Assembly (NCBI RefSeq): GCF_003053745.1
Contig: NZ_QAYE01000001.1
Coordinates: 372,001-436,000, forward strand
DNA length: 64,000 bases
Direction: 5' to 3'
Source: Sphingomonas faeni
Lineage (GTDB): Bacteria > Pseudomonadota > Alphaproteobacteria > Sphingomonadales > Sphingomonadaceae
Every line of letters starts with the position of its first letter. Within the stretch, counting starts at the first letter, position 1. The position numbers were made by a program, and so were the translations under genes. Positions 44,801 through 53,892 of this stretch are shown here, piece after piece. A model generated the notes under the pieces. That model ran no database searches. It was not told where the DNA came from and saw only the letters and a program-made list of their open reading frames with translations.

Positions 44801-45142
44801 CTGCTGAACCTGGTTCTGGACCTGGACCTGCGCGATGTCGGGATCGGTGCCCTTCTCGAACGTCACGGTGATCGTCACCGAGCCGCGCGACGACGAGGAC
44901 GAGCTGAAATAGATCAGCCCGTCGATGCCGGTCAGCGATTGCTCGACGACCTGCGTGACGCTGTTTTGGATGGTCTGCGCGTTGGCGCCTGGGAAGGACG
45001 CGCGGACGGTCACCTGCGGCGGCGCGACGTCGGGGTATTGCGCGATCGGCAGGCTCATGATCGCACCGATGCCGCCAAGCATCACGATGATCGCGAGCAC
45101 CCAGGCGAAGATCGGGCGATCGATGAAGACACGGGATAACAT
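41864..45142 (-). CDS. RND multidrug efflux permease (HAE1 family)
   Basis: A 1092-residue inner-membrane proton-drug antiporter of the AcrB/MexB type. It opens with FIDRPIFAWVLAI, has the proton-relay pair Asp408-Asp409 in GLLVDDAIVVVENVER, and two large periplasmic loops. The C-terminal tail after the last helix is His/Asp/Pro-rich (HDDHGSDGDHNEP). It exports hydrophobic compounds with the adaptor at 45149 and the channel at 40281. Length is slightly above the usual 1050. The substrate range cannot be read from sequence. Confidence 0.94.
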   Translation of the reverse strand: MLSRVFIDRPIFAWVLAIIVMLGGIGAIMSLPIAQYPDVAPPQVTVRASFPGANAQTIQNSVTQVVEQSLTGIDGLIYFSSSSSSRGSVTITVTFEKGTDPDIAQVQVQNQVQQTLSRLPTQVQQQGLVVRKSNPDNLLIVGVYDETDKLTNQDVSDYLVSNLQDPLGRIPGIGDSNVFGAQYAMRIWLNPNKLASYQLIPSDVTTAIQAQNTEVAAGELGGQPQPDTQMLNATVTAQSRLQTPEQFANIILKTTNDSAVVKLRDVARIELGAENYNARSRVNAHPGAGIAVLLAPGADALKTAELVKAFVAKSAKSFPPGLKFAYANDTTDFIKLSIDEVVKTLIEAVILVVIVMFVFLQSWRATLIPTIAVPVVLLGTFGVFYLAGFSINTLTLFGLVLAIGLLVDDAIVVVENVERLMEENPEMTPREATIESMNEITVALVAIALVLSAVFLPMAFFGGSTGVIYRQFSLTMVSAMVLSVLVALILSPALTATLLKQKKKDADGNTEKSWGERKFPKVAHFFTRAGDKFNSGFEKGTQKYTGAVQSVIDRKWLFLLIYAVIVAVLAVLFLRLPTGFLPTEDQGSGIVQFQLPAGATQGRTFALQKQIEQYYFTNEKANVRTMFTVSGGGGGGASGQNTGQGFVSFAPWEDRHGKENTAEAITGRASKAFAGFRDAQVYSLVPPAVRGLGSSNGFTMELQNAGGLSQIEFNAARDKLLALARADSSLTAIRLTELPDVATLRVDADQQKLSTLGLTQANVNSTLSTAWGGQYVNDFIDRGRVKRVYVQGDAQFRAQPSDLSQWFVRGTNGQMAPFSSFAKTSWGQAPTTLSRFNGIASYEIQGSGAAGVSSGDAMNRIAELAGQIPGTSVAWSGLSYQERLSSGQAPILYGLSLLVVFLCLAALYESWSIPIAVLLVIPLGLVGAILAVTLRGLINDVYLQIGLLTTMGLAAKNAILMIEFAEQEEKKGKRVIEAALSAAKIRLRPILMTSFAFILGVLPLALSTGAGANSRIAIGTAVVGGMLTATILAIFYIPLFFVLVRRGARDGIAKLRGKPTGFQGHDDHGSDGDHNEPLGPPEPQGPHRPEPA

Positions 45143-45148
45143 AAGGGC

Positions 45149-46387
45149 TTAGCCGGCCTTTTTCTGGCTGGAGTCGCCACCGGAGGACCCGTCATCAGAG
45201 GTGCCCTTGGGCGCTTCGATCTTCTGCGCGGTGTTTTCCGGCACCGGCTTCACGCCCTGGTTCGGCGCGATCTTCGACAACCCTTGCGTAATGATCTTGT
45301 CGCCGGGGTTGAGCCCGCTGGTGACCACCCAGAACGCGCCCTGCGTGCGGTCCGCCTTGATCTTCTTCTGCACCGCCTTGTTGTTCGCATCGACGACATA
45401 AACCGTCGCATTGCCCTTCGCGTCGCGCGAGACGCCCGCCTGCGGGACGAGGAACGCGCGCTGGTTGATCGCCTGCGCGAACTTGGCCTGGACGAACATG
45501 CCGGGGAGCAGCAGTCCTTGCGGATTGGGGAAGCGGGCGCGCAGCGTCACGGTGCCGGTCTCGGTATTGACCAGCGCTTCGGCGAACTCGACGCTGCCCG
45601 TCGCGCCATATTCGCTGCCGTCCTCGAGCGTGAGGCGGACTTCGGCGCGGGTCGCGACGATGCCGTTCTGGCCGAGCGACCGACGCAGCGCGAGCAGGTC
45701 GCCCGAGGATTGCTGGATGTCGACGAACATGGGGTCCAGCCGCTGGATCTGCGCAAGCGGATCGGTCTGCGTCGCGGAGACGAGCGCGCCGACGGTGAAC
45801 AGCGACCGGCCGATGCGCCCGGTGATTGGGGCGGGGACGGTCGTGAACTTGAGGTTGATCTGTGCGGTCTCGAGCGCGGCGCGGGTCTGCGCGACCGAGG
45901 CGGTGGCCTGGCGCGAGGTGGCGACCGCGTTGGTGTAATCCTGCTTGCTGATCGCCTCCATCTCGGCGAGCGGCTTGTAGCGCTGTGCGAGGATGGTCTG
46001 CGCCTGCTGGTTGGCGCGCGCACTCTGGAGGTTGGCCTGCGCTTCGTTGGCGGCGGCGCGATAGAGACGCGGGTCGATCTCGTAGAGCGGCTGGCCCTTC
46101 TTGACGAGCGTACCCTCGGTGAAGAAGCGGCGGCGGATGATGCCGGTGACCTGCGGGCGGACGTCCGAGCTTTCGAACGCGGTGGTGCGGCCGCTGAGTT
46201 CGGTGGTCATCGCGACACTGGTCGGCTGGACGACGACATAGCCGACGGTCGGCGTGCCCTGGCCCGGTTGGCCGCCGCGGCCCGCCTTGCCCTGGGCCTT
46301 GTCGTTCCCGCCGGAGCAGGCCGCGAGCGCCAGTGCGGGCACCAGCAGAAAGGCGCACTGCCGCGCAGAAAATCGTGTGGCTATCAA
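45149..46387 (-). CDS. RND efflux periplasmic adaptor lipoprotein
   Basis: About 412 residues with a TTG start. A basic start (IATRFSARQ) and hydrophobic stretch end in lipobox LAAC, so it is a lipoprotein. Membrane-fusion features follow: lipoyl-like halves (VRPQVTGIIRRRFFTEGTLV, KKGQPLYEIDP), an alpha-hairpin (about 120-180), and beta-barrel segments (TVTLRARFPNPQGLLLPGMF). The C-terminus is Lys/Ser/Gly-rich. I chose TTG because no ATG gives a proper signal peptide; longer in-frame starts read into a repeat-containing spacer. It is first in the efflux operon, six bases ahead of the permease. Confidence 0.88.
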   Translation of the reverse strand: MIATRFSARQCAFLLVPALALAACSGGNDKAQGKAGRGGQPGQGTPTVGYVVVQPTSVAMTTELSGRTTAFESSDVRPQVTGIIRRRFFTEGTLVKKGQPLYEIDPRLYRAAANEAQANLQSARANQQAQTILAQRYKPLAEMEAISKQDYTNAVATSRQATASVAQTRAALETAQINLKFTTVPAPITGRIGRSLFTVGALVSATQTDPLAQIQRLDPMFVDIQQSSGDLLALRRSLGQNGIVATRAEVRLTLEDGSEYGATGSVEFAEALVNTETGTVTLRARFPNPQGLLLPGMFVQAKFAQAINQRAFLVPQAGVSRDAKGNATVYVVDANNKAVQKKIKADRTQGAFWVVTSGLNPGDKIITQGLSKIAPNQGVKPVPENTAQKIEAPKGTSDDGSSGGDSSQKKAG

Positions 46388-46792
46388 GTTTGGTAATCCG
46401 CGATCATGTGTTGGTCGGGCTAAACCACGAGGATGTACCAGAAGTATGTCAGTTGAAAAGCAGGCGGTAGAAATAGGGAAGAAAGAGTAACCTGTTTGAT
46501 TGGTTGGGGGTGTTTTTTGCGTCCGTTGCGCTTCGATGGAGAACAAGGAGGAGTGCGCTCCTGTAATCCCATGCAGCACCCAGATGAACATCGTACTACC
46601 CCGGCGGAGGCCGGGGCCCAGTTGGGTGACGGTGCTAAAAGAGCGCGGTCCGTCGTTACTGCGACCTTTCCAACTGTGCCCCGGCCTTCGCCGGGGTGGT
46701 GCTTTGTGTGGGAGTCCTCCAAACCAAATTGTCGCGAGGGCGTTGAGCGGTGGGTGCCGGAACTAGCCCGGCATGACGAAAGGTGTGGGCCG
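46388..46792. other. Divergent spacer between efflux operon and rpiA
   Basis: About 400 bases that should hold the efflux promoter and the rpiA promoter. The first 200 bases are locally AT-rich and then comes family A repeat copy 3. No tetR-type regulator gene and no clear operator palindrome were seen. Confidence 0.5.
46596..46702 (-). repeat. Dispersed 105-base palindromic element, family A copy 3
   Basis: The arms CCCCGGCGGAGGCCGGGG and CCCCGGCCTTCGCCGGGG flank a centre reading CGTTACTGCGACCTTTCC, the reverse orientation. It lies about 90 bases upstream of rpiA. Confidence 0.75.
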
Positions 46793-47473
46793 ATGGCTTC
46801 TATCGATGATGACAAGAAGGCCGCCGCCGTTGCTGCCGTGGTAGAAGTTCAAGACGGGATGCTCGTGGGACTCGGCACCGGCTCCACCGCCGCGTTCGCG
46901 ATCCAGGCGCTCGGCGATCGCGTGGCCCAAGGCCTGCAAATCCACGCAGTCGTCACCTCCGAAGCCTCAGGCAAACTCGCCCGCGAACTCGGCATCGAGA
47001 TCCTCGACTTCGCCACCATCGCCCATGTCGACCTCACGATCGACGGCGCGGACGAGATCGACTCGCGGTGTTTCGCCATCAAGGGCGCAGGCGGGGCGAT
47101 GCTGCGCGAAAAGATCGTCGCCGCAGCCTCGGCACGGATGGTCGTGATCGCCGACGGCTCTAAGCATGTCGACCGGATCGGCGCGGCCAAGCTGCCGGTC
47201 GAGGTGCTCCCCTTCGCCAGCGCCTATGTGATGCGTGTGCTGACGGACATGAGCGCCGCCCCAAAGATCCGCGACAACTACCGGACGGACCAAGGCAATC
47301 TCGTCGTCGACTGCCACTTCGCCACCCTCGACGACCCCCGCGCAACCGCCGCCACGCTCGCCGCGATCCCCGGCATTCTCGGCCACGGCCTGTTCCTCGA
47401 CGAGGTCGATGCCGCGTATATTGCTACCGATGGCGTCGTTACGCGACTGGAACGGATGGGTGCATCCGACTAA
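46793..47473 (+). CDS. rpiA: Ribose-5-phosphate isomerase A
   Basis: A 226-residue cytoplasmic enzyme interconverting ribose-5-phosphate and ribulose-5-phosphate. Substrate-loop motif VGLGTGSTAAFAI, the DGADEID motif and the KGAGGAMLREKI lysine loop are all present. Length matches the family. It opens the pentose-phosphate cluster; tkt starts 69 bases downstream. The ribosome site before this ATG is weak (GTGTGGGCCG). Confidence 0.93.
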   Translation: MASIDDDKKAAAVAAVVEVQDGMLVGLGTGSTAAFAIQALGDRVAQGLQIHAVVTSEASGKLARELGIEILDFATIAHVDLTIDGADEIDSRCFAIKGAGGAMLREKIVAAASARMVVIADGSKHVDRIGAAKLPVEVLPFASAYVMRVLTDMSAAPKIRDNYRTDQGNLVVDCHFATLDDPRATAATLAAIPGILGHGLFLDEVDAAYIATDGVVTRLERMGASD

Positions 47474-47542
47474 AGGCATCCTATGTTGGCAACCAGATCG
47501 GATGCGCGGCGTTCGGTCACCGTCTAGAGCGAGGCTTCTTCC

Positions 47543-49633
47543 ATGACCGATACCGCAACCGCCCCTACCAAGGCGGACCCTATGCTGCACGAGGACGGCT
47601 CCCCCGAGCGTCTGGCGATCGATACCATCCGTACGTTGTCGATGGACGCGGTGCAGAAGGCCAATTCGGGCCATCCCGGCACCCCCATGGCGCTGGCGCC
47701 GGTCGGCTACACGCTCTGGTCGAAGTTCCTGCGTTATGATCCCAAGCACGCCGACTGGCCCAACCGCGACCGCTTCGTGCTGTCGGTCGGCCACGCGTCG
47801 ATGCTGCTCTACTCGCTGATCCACCTCGCCAAGATCGAAGAGATCGACGCCGAGGGTAACAAGACCGGCAAGGAGGCCGTCAGCCTCGCCGATATCGAGC
47901 AGTTTCGCCAGCTGTCGTCGAAGACACCCGGCCACCCCGAATACCGCCACACTACCGGCGTCGAGACCACGACGGGGCCGCTCGGCCAGGGCTGCGGCAA
48001 CTCGGTCGGCATGGCGATCGCCGAGCGCTGGCTCGCGGCGCGCTACAACAAGGACGGCTTCACGCTGTTCGACCATGACGTCTACACGATCTGTGGCGAC
48101 GGCGACATGATGGAGGGCGTCTCGGCCGAGGCCGCAAGCCTCGCCGGCCACCTCAAGCTCAGCAACCTGTGCTGGATCTACGACAGCAACCACATCTCGA
48201 TCGAGGGCGCGACCGATCTCGCATTCGACGAGGATGTCGGCCTGCGCTTCGATGCCTATGGCTGGAACGTCATCCACATCGACGACGCCAACGACACCGC
48301 TGCGCTGAGCCGCGCGATCGAGACGTTCAAGGCGACCACCGACAAGCCGACCTTCATCGTCGTGCATTCGGTGATCGGCTACGGCAGCCCCAAGGCGGGC
48401 AGCGAGAAGGCGCACGGCGAGCCGCTTGGTGAGGAGAATATCCGCCTCACCAAGCAGGCTTACGGTTGGCCCGAAGACAAGTCGTTCTACGTGCCGGACG
48501 GCGTGATCGAGCATTTCAACGGTGCGATCGCCGAGCGTGGCGCCAAGCTGCGCGACGAGTGGGTCGCACTGACCGACAAGTATCGCAGCGCGTATCCCGA
48601 GCTGTCCGCCGAACTCGACCTGTTGCTCAAGGACGAGCTGCCCGAGGGCTGGGATGCCGACATCCCGACCTTCGAGGCGGATGCCAAGGGCGTTGCCAGC
48701 CGCGATTCGGGTGGCAAGGTGCTCAACGCGATCGCGGCGAAGGTGCCGTGGCTGATCGGTGGTTCGGCCGATCTCGCGCCGTCGACCAAGACCGACATCA
48801 AGGGTCAGCCTTCGTTCGAGGCGGAGAATTACGCCGGCCGGAACTTCCACTTCGGCATCCGCGAACACGGCATGGGCGCGATCGTCAACGGCATGGCGCT
48901 GTCGCACTTGCGTTCGTACGGCTCCACCTTCCTGGTGTTCGCGGACTACATGCGCGCGCCGGTGCGCCTGTCGGCGATCATGGAAGTCGGCGCGATCTGG
49001 GTGTTCACGCACGATTCGATCGGGGTCGGCGAGGACGGCCCGACGCACCAGCCGATCGAGCATCTCGCCACGCTGCGCGCGATCCCCGGTCTCGACACGA
49101 TCCGTCCGAGCGACGCGAACGAAGTCGTCGCGGCATGGAAGGCGGTCCTCAAGGACGCTAGCACGCCGGCCGCGCTGATCATGTCGCGCCAGGCCCTGCC
49201 GACGCTCGACCGGACTAAGTACGCAAGCGCTGATGGGCTCGAAAAGGGCGGCTATGTCCTCGCGGATAGCGATGGCACGCCCGACGTGATCCTGATCGCG
49301 ACCGGCAGCGAAGTGTCGCTGGTCGTCGAGGCGCACGAGAAGCTGACTGCGGACGGCGTGAAGAGCCGGGTCGTGTCGATGCCGAGCTGGTATCGCTACG
49401 AATTGCAGGACGCCGCGTACAAGGAAAGCGTGCTGCCGCGAGAAGTGCGCGCGCGCGTTGCGGTCGAGATGGCCGGGTCGATTGGTTGGGACCGCTATGT
49501 CGGCCTCGACGGCGCGACCGTGACGATGTCGACCTTCGGGGCTTCGGCACCGCTCGCGAAGTTGCAGGACAAGTTCGGGTTCACCGTCGACAATGTCGTC
49601 AAGGTCGCCCGCCAAGTGATGGAGACCAAGTGA
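47543..49633 (+). CDS. tkt: Transketolase
   Basis: A 696-residue thiamine-diphosphate enzyme that moves two-carbon units between pentose-phosphate sugars. ANSGHPGTPMALAP opens the fold. GDGDMMEGVSAEAASLAGHL is the thiamine-diphosphate motif, followed by the catalytic HGHPSG-like and IREHGMGAIVNG segments. The C-terminal domain (ATGSEVSLVVEAHEKL) is complete. The stop overlaps the tal ATG (TGATG), so translation is coupled. This is the main entry of pentoses into central metabolism. Confidence 0.95.
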   Translation: MTDTATAPTKADPMLHEDGSPERLAIDTIRTLSMDAVQKANSGHPGTPMALAPVGYTLWSKFLRYDPKHADWPNRDRFVLSVGHASMLLYSLIHLAKIEEIDAEGNKTGKEAVSLADIEQFRQLSSKTPGHPEYRHTTGVETTTGPLGQGCGNSVGMAIAERWLAARYNKDGFTLFDHDVYTICGDGDMMEGVSAEAASLAGHLKLSNLCWIYDSNHISIEGATDLAFDEDVGLRFDAYGWNVIHIDDANDTAALSRAIETFKATTDKPTFIVVHSVIGYGSPKAGSEKAHGEPLGEENIRLTKQAYGWPEDKSFYVPDGVIEHFNGAIAERGAKLRDEWVALTDKYRSAYPELSAELDLLLKDELPEGWDADIPTFEADAKGVASRDSGGKVLNAIAAKVPWLIGGSADLAPSTKTDIKGQPSFEAENYAGRNFHFGIREHGMGAIVNGMALSHLRSYGSTFLVFADYMRAPVRLSAIMEVGAIWVFTHDSIGVGEDGPTHQPIEHLATLRAIPGLDTIRPSDANEVVAAWKAVLKDASTPAALIMSRQALPTLDRTKYASADGLEKGGYVLADSDGTPDVILIATGSEVSLVVEAHEKLTADGVKSRVVSMPSWYRYELQDAAYKESVLPREVRARVAVEMAGSIGWDRYVGLDGATVTMSTFGASAPLAKLQDKFGFTVDNVVKVARQVMETK

Positions 49634-50757
49634 TGGGTGCGCTCAACGATCTCGAAGGCTTCGGCCAGGCGGTATGGCTCGATTTCGTCGACCGGAAGTT
49701 CCTGGAGGCCGGTGGTCTCCAGAAGCTGGTCGACGAGGACGGCCTGACCGGCGTCACGTCGAACCCGTCGATCTTCGAAAAGGCGATGGGTCACGGCGAT
49801 GCCTATGACTCGACACTGGCCGAGTACGACAAGCAGCATGCCGGCGCGGCGACGATCGACCGCTACGAGCATCTCGCGATCCAAGACATCAAGGCGGCGG
49901 CGGAGACGCTGAAGCCGGTCTACGACAAGCTCGACGCGAAGGACGGCTATGTCAGCCTCGAGGTGTCGCCGTACATTTCCGACGACACCGATGCAACGAT
50001 CGCCGAGGCGAAGAAGCTGTGGGGGATGGTCGACCGGCCGAACCTGATGATCAAGATTCCGGGGACGCTCGCGGGTGGTCCGGCGATCTCTTCGACGATC
50101 GCGAGCGGGATCAACGTCAACGTCACGCTGCTGTTTGCGCTCGACGCCTACATCCGCGTTGCCGAGGCGTATGCCGCAGGGCTTGAGGAGCGCGTCAAGC
50201 AGGGGCAGCCGATCGACAAGATCGCCAGCGTCGCGAGCTTCTTCGTCAGCCGGATCGATTCGTCGATCGACAAGGAGATCGATGCGCGTCTGGAAAAGGG
50301 CGATGCCGACGCCGATGCGCTGAAGGCGGTCCGCGGCAAGGTCGCGATCGCCAACGCGAAGATGGCGTATCAATGGTATCTCGACTTCCTGAAGTCGGAT
50401 CGCTGGCAGGCGCTGGCTGCCAAGGGCGCGCAGCCGCAGCGTCTGCTGTGGGCGTCGACCGGCGTGAAGGATCCGAGCTACCCGGATACGCTCTACATCG
50501 ACACGCTGATCGGCAAGGACACGGTCAATACGATGCCGCCGAAGACGATGGATGCTTTCCGCGACCACGGCACCGCGGCGGAGACGATCACGCAGGACGT
50601 CGAGGGCGCCAAGCATACGCTGGCGGAAGCCGAGCGGCTGGGGCTCGACCTCAATGGCGTGACCGGCAAGCTGGTCGAGGAGGGCGTCGCCTCGTTCGTC
50701 AAGGCGTTCGACGATCTGCTCGGCTCGATCGCCAAGAAGCAGCCCGCGACGGCGTGA
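49633..50757 (+). CDS. tal: Transaldolase
   Basis: A 374-residue enzyme that moves a dihydroxyacetone unit between sedoheptulose-7-phosphate and glyceraldehyde-3-phosphate. [13 protein letters not shown] and the Schiff-base lysine Lys141 in LMIKIPGT are clear. The length matches the long transaldolase subgroup found in actinobacteria, cyanobacteria and alphaproteobacteria rather than the short E. coli TalB type. It starts on the last base of the tkt stop and is followed by a palindromic repeat. Confidence 0.93.
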   Translation: MGALNDLEGFGQAVWLDFVDRKFLEAGGLQKLVDEDGLTGVTSNPSIFEKAMGHGDAYDSTLAEYDKQHAGAATIDRYEHLAIQDIKAAAETLKPVYDKLDAKDGYVSLEVSPYISDDTDATIAEAKKLWGMVDRPNLMIKIPGTLAGGPAISSTIASGINVNVTLLFALDAYIRVAEAYAAGLEERVKQGQPIDKIASVASFFVSRIDSSIDKEIDARLEKGDADADALKAVRGKVAIANAKMAYQWYLDFLKSDRWQALAAKGAQPQRLLWASTGVKDPSYPDTLYIDTLIGKDTVNTMPPKTMDAFRDHGTAAETITQDVEGAKHTLAEAERLGLDLNGVTGKLVEEGVASFVKAFDDLLGSIAKKQPATA

Positions 50758-50764
50758 ACTTCTG

Positions 50765-50868
50765 CTCCCTCTCCCCGTTGGGGAGAGGGCCGGGGTGAGG
50801 GGCGCCGCGAGCGCTGCCCTCCCCAACTGCCCCTCACCCCAACCCTCTCCCCGGCGGGGAGAGGGGGT
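50765..50868. repeat. Long inverted repeat, family B copy 1
   Basis: CCCTCTCCCCGTTGGGGAGA and its imperfect inverted partner (ACCCTCTCCCCGGCGGGGAG) are joined by CGGGGTGAGGGGC / GCCCCTCACCCC arms. Related to copy 2 at 54092. It lies between tal and gnd and could modulate read-through within the cluster. Confidence 0.7.
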
Positions 50869-50884
50869 AAGCAAGGAATTCCCC

Positions 50885-51868
50885 ATGAAGATCGGACTGA
50901 TCGGCCTCGGCCGGATGGGCGGCAACATCGCGCGCCGGTTGATGAAGAACGGCCATGAGGTCGTCGCGTTCGACCGCGATGCCGAAGCCGTGAAGAAGCT
51001 CGCCGCCGATGGCGCGATCGGGGCGGATTCGCTCGACGACATGCATGCGAAGCTCGACACGCCGGCGATCTGGTGGGTCATGGTCCCCGCCGGCGAGCCG
51101 ACCGAGAGCACCGTCCAGGCGATCGCCGCGAAGTCGAATTCGGGCGACATCATCATCGATGGCGGCAACAGCTTCTACAAGGACGACGTCCGCCGCGCCA
51201 AGGAACTGGCCGAGAAGGGCATCCACTATGTCGACGTCGGCACGTCGGGCGGCGTGTGGGGCCTGGAGCGCGGCTATTGCATGATGATCGGCGGCGACAA
51301 GGAAACGGTCAACCTGCTCGATCCGATCTTCGAGACGCTCGCGCCGGGCATGGGAACGATCGTCCGCACGCCGGGCCGCATCGAAGGCCAGGCCGATCCG
51401 CGCGCCGAGAAGGGCTATATCCACGCGGGTCCCTCGGGCGCCGGCCACTTCGTCAAGATGGTCCATAACGGCATCGAATACGGCCTGATGCAGGCCTATG
51501 CCGAGGGCTTCGACATCCTCAAGGGCAAATCGGGCGAGCATGTCGTCGAGGAGGAGCGCTTCGACATCAACCTGACCGACGTCGCCGAAGTCTGGCGTCG
51601 CGGCAGCGTGATCTCGTCGTGGCTGCTCGACCTGTCGGCGATCGCGCTGGCGAAGGACGGCACGCTCGAAGGCTTCAGCGGCAGCGTCGCGGACTCGGGT
51701 GAGGGCCAGTGGACGATCGACGCGGCGATGGAGGAGAAGGTGCCGGCCAACGTGCTGAGCGCCGCGCTGTATGCGCGCTATCGCAGCCGCGTGGACCACA
51801 CGTTCGGTGACAAGCTGTTGTCGGCGATGCGCTATGGCTTTGGCGGTCATGTCGAGATGCCGCAGTGA
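50885..51868 (+). CDS. gnd: Short-form (decarboxylating) 6-phosphogluconate dehydrogenase
   Basis: A 327-residue dehydrogenase converting 6-phosphogluconate to ribulose-5-phosphate. The dinucleotide-binding start is [16 protein letters not shown]. The catalytic region [19 protein letters not shown] holds the lysine and the HNG motif. The length (about 300-330) is that of the short, YqeC/GndA-like form, often NAD-preferring, not the 470-residue Gnd. AAGGAA precedes the ATG. Its stop overlaps the GTG start of the next HAD gene, coupling the two. Confidence 0.9.
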   Translation: MKIGLIGLGRMGGNIARRLMKNGHEVVAFDRDAEAVKKLAADGAIGADSLDDMHAKLDTPAIWWVMVPAGEPTESTVQAIAAKSNSGDIIIDGGNSFYKDDVRRAKELAEKGIHYVDVGTSGGVWGLERGYCMMIGGDKETVNLLDPIFETLAPGMGTIVRTPGRIEGQADPRAEKGYIHAGPSGAGHFVKMVHNGIEYGLMQAYAEGFDILKGKSGEHVVEEERFDINLTDVAEVWRRGSVISSWLLDLSAIALAKDGTLEGFSGSVADSGEGQWTIDAAMEEKVPANVLSAALYARYRSRVDHTFGDKLLSAMRYGFGGHVEMPQ

Positions 51869-52680
51869 GCGCTGATATCAAGCTGGTGGTCTCCGATGTC
51901 GACGGCACGCTCGTCGACAAGGAGAAAAAGGTCACGCCCGCGACCGTCGATGCGGTCAAGCGGTTGAAGGCGGCGGGCCTCGGCTTCACGATCATCAGCG
52001 CGCGGCCGCGGTCGGGGATGATGCCGATCGCGGAATTGCTCGGCATCGACGAGCCGATGGGCGCGTTCAACGGCGGCATCGTGTTCAAGCGCGACGGCAC
52101 CGTGATCGAGCACCACATGATCGACGTCGATGTCGTCCGCGGCGCGATGGAGATCATCGGTGACGCGCCGGTCGACACGTGGTTCTTCGCAGGCGACGTC
52201 TGGTATGCCAGCACCGACCAGGGCGGGCATGTCGGCAGCGAGAAGAAGGCCTCCGCGCAGGACCCGGTGATCGTCTCCGACTTCACCGACCTGCTCGCCA
52301 AGGCGGACAAGGTCACGTTCGTCAGCGACGACGAGGACCTGTTGCGCGACCTGCATGCCAAGGTTGCCGCGAAGTTCGATACGCAGGCGACGATCGTCCA
52401 GTCGCAGACCTATTATCTCGACATCACGCCCGTGGCCGGCAACAAGGGCAGCGGGATCGAGGAACTGGCGGACGCGTTCGGGATCTCGCTGACCGAGACC
52501 GCGGCGATCGGCGATCAGGCCAACGACATCGCGATGCTCAAGCGCGCCAAGCTGGCGATCGCGATGGGCAACGCGCCGCAAGCCGTTCGCGACGTCGCGC
52601 ACGAGATTACAAGCGCGAACGATGCCGACGGCGTCGCGCACGCGATCGACACCTTTATCCTTACTGGAGTTTCCGCATGA
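51865..52680 (+). CDS. Cof-type HAD-IIB sugar phosphatase
   Basis: A 271-residue hydrolase. [10 protein letters not shown] holds the nucleophile Asp, and [22 protein letters not shown] the closing acidic pair. The C2B cap and overall length place it in the Cof family, which dephosphorylates sugar phosphates or pyridoxal phosphate. It starts with GTG overlapping the gnd stop and ends overlapping the next ATG, so it is translationally linked on both sides. Substrate unknown. Confidence 0.86.
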   Translation: MSADIKLVVSDVDGTLVDKEKKVTPATVDAVKRLKAAGLGFTIISARPRSGMMPIAELLGIDEPMGAFNGGIVFKRDGTVIEHHMIDVDVVRGAMEIIGDAPVDTWFFAGDVWYASTDQGGHVGSEKKASAQDPVIVSDFTDLLAKADKVTFVSDDEDLLRDLHAKVAAKFDTQATIVQSQTYYLDITPVAGNKGSGIEELADAFGISLTETAAIGDQANDIAMLKRAKLAIAMGNAPQAVRDVAHEITSANDADGVAHAIDTFILTGVSA

Positions 52681-53420
52681 AAGAGTTGGTTGCCTTCGAC
52701 CTTGATGGAACGCTGGCCGAGAGCAAACAGCCCTTGCAGGAGCCGATGGGCGAGGCGCTGGCGAACCTGCTAGACGTCGCGCATGTCGCGGTGATCTCGG
52801 GCGGCGACTGGCCGCAGTTCGAAAAGCAGGTCGCGTCGCGCCTGCCCGAGCGCGCGGATCGTACCAAGCTGTGGCTGATGCCGACGACGGGCACCAAGCT
52901 GTACCGGTTCGATGGCGAATGGCGCGCGGTGTATGCCGAGCTGTTCGAGGACGACGAGAAGCACAAAATCCTCAAGGCGTTCGACGAGTCGCTCGAGGCG
53001 ACCGGCTTTGTGCCAGAGAAGACCTGGGGCGAGCGGATCGAGGATCGTGGCAGCCAGATCACGTTCTCCGCGCTCGGTCAGGAAGCACCGATCGATGCCA
53101 AGCACAGCTGGGATCCGGACTTCGCCAAGCGGAAAGTGATCCAGGCGGATCTACAGAAACGCCTGCCGGGGCTGTCGATTAACATGGGCGGCGCGACTTC
53201 GATCGACATCACGCGTGAAGGTGTCGACAAGGCGTACGGGCTGAAGAAGCTCAACGAGGCGAGCGGCATTGCGCTCGACAAGATGATGTTCATCGGCGAC
53301 GCGATCTTCCCGGGCGGGAATGATTATCCGGCGGAGCAGCTCGGGCTGGACGTCGTGAAGGTGAAGAATGTCGACGGCACTTTGGCGGCGATCGCCGGGA
53401 TCGTCGCGTGCCTGAAGTAA
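52677..53420 (+). CDS. HAD-IIB phosphatase / phosphomannomutase-like protein
   Basis: A 247-residue protein with FDLDGTLAESKQ at the N-terminus and GDAIFPGGNDYPAEQLG at the C-terminus. Between them, GSQITFSALGQEAP and GGATSIDITREGVDKAYGL resemble the eukaryotic-type phosphomannomutase branch of HAD-IIB, in which the aspartate is transiently phosphorylated. It could be a mutase or a sugar-phosphate phosphatase. It overlaps the preceding HAD gene by four bases (ATGA). Confidence 0.82.
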   Translation: MKELVAFDLDGTLAESKQPLQEPMGEALANLLDVAHVAVISGGDWPQFEKQVASRLPERADRTKLWLMPTTGTKLYRFDGEWRAVYAELFEDDEKHKILKAFDESLEATGFVPEKTWGERIEDRGSQITFSALGQEAPIDAKHSWDPDFAKRKVIQADLQKRLPGLSINMGGATSIDITREGVDKAYGLKKLNEASGIALDKMMFIGDAIFPGGNDYPAEQLGLDVVKVKNVDGTLAAIAGIVACLK

Positions 53421-53424
53421 GGGC

Positions 53425-53892
53425 ATGAGCGTCGCCTTCCGTCGCGAGAGTGACGAGGAACATCTCGAGCCGAAGTTCGAGCAGCCGATCGCGCCGGGGC
53501 CTAATCTGGTCACGGCGCGCGGGCTTCGGTTGCTTGGCGAGCGGGTGACCGAGATCGAGGCGGCTGTTGCGGCGGAGACGGACGAGGAGGCGCGCAAGCT
53601 GCTGCTGCGCGACCTGCGCTACTGGCACACGCGCCAGACGACCGCCGAACTCGCGCCTTCGCCCGAGGATGATGAAGTCGGGATCGGTTCGCGCGTTCGC
53701 GTTCGGATGAACGGGGTTGAGCGCGTAATCGCGATCGTCGGTGGCGACGAGGCCGAGCCCGGCGAGGACCGGCTGGCGTTCTCGGCACCACTGGCGCGTG
53801 CGCTGATGGGGGCTGCGGTTGGCGAGACGGTCGCGTTTGCGGACAAGCCGGACGCGATCGAGGTTCTGGCGATCGACAAGGATGACGGCTGA
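53425..53892 (+). CDS. GreA/GreB-family transcription elongation factor-like protein
   Basis: A 155-residue protein. The middle part (TARGLRLLGERVTEIEAAV, ARKLLLRDLRYWHTRQ) forms a short coiled coil, and the C-terminal part (VGIGSRVRVRMNGVERVI, APLARALMGAAVGETV) is the FKBP-like GreA/GreB domain. Gre factors rescue backtracked RNA polymerase; the acidic tip residues of the coiled coil are not clear here, so it may be a diverged regulator. It starts four bases after the preceding stop and its last base overlaps the next ATG. Confidence 0.78.
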   Translation: MSVAFRRESDEEHLEPKFEQPIAPGPNLVTARGLRLLGERVTEIEAAVAAETDEEARKLLLRDLRYWHTRQTTAELAPSPEDDEVGIGSRVRVRMNGVERVIAIVGGDEAEPGEDRLAFSAPLARALMGAAVGETVAFADKPDAIEVLAIDKDDG

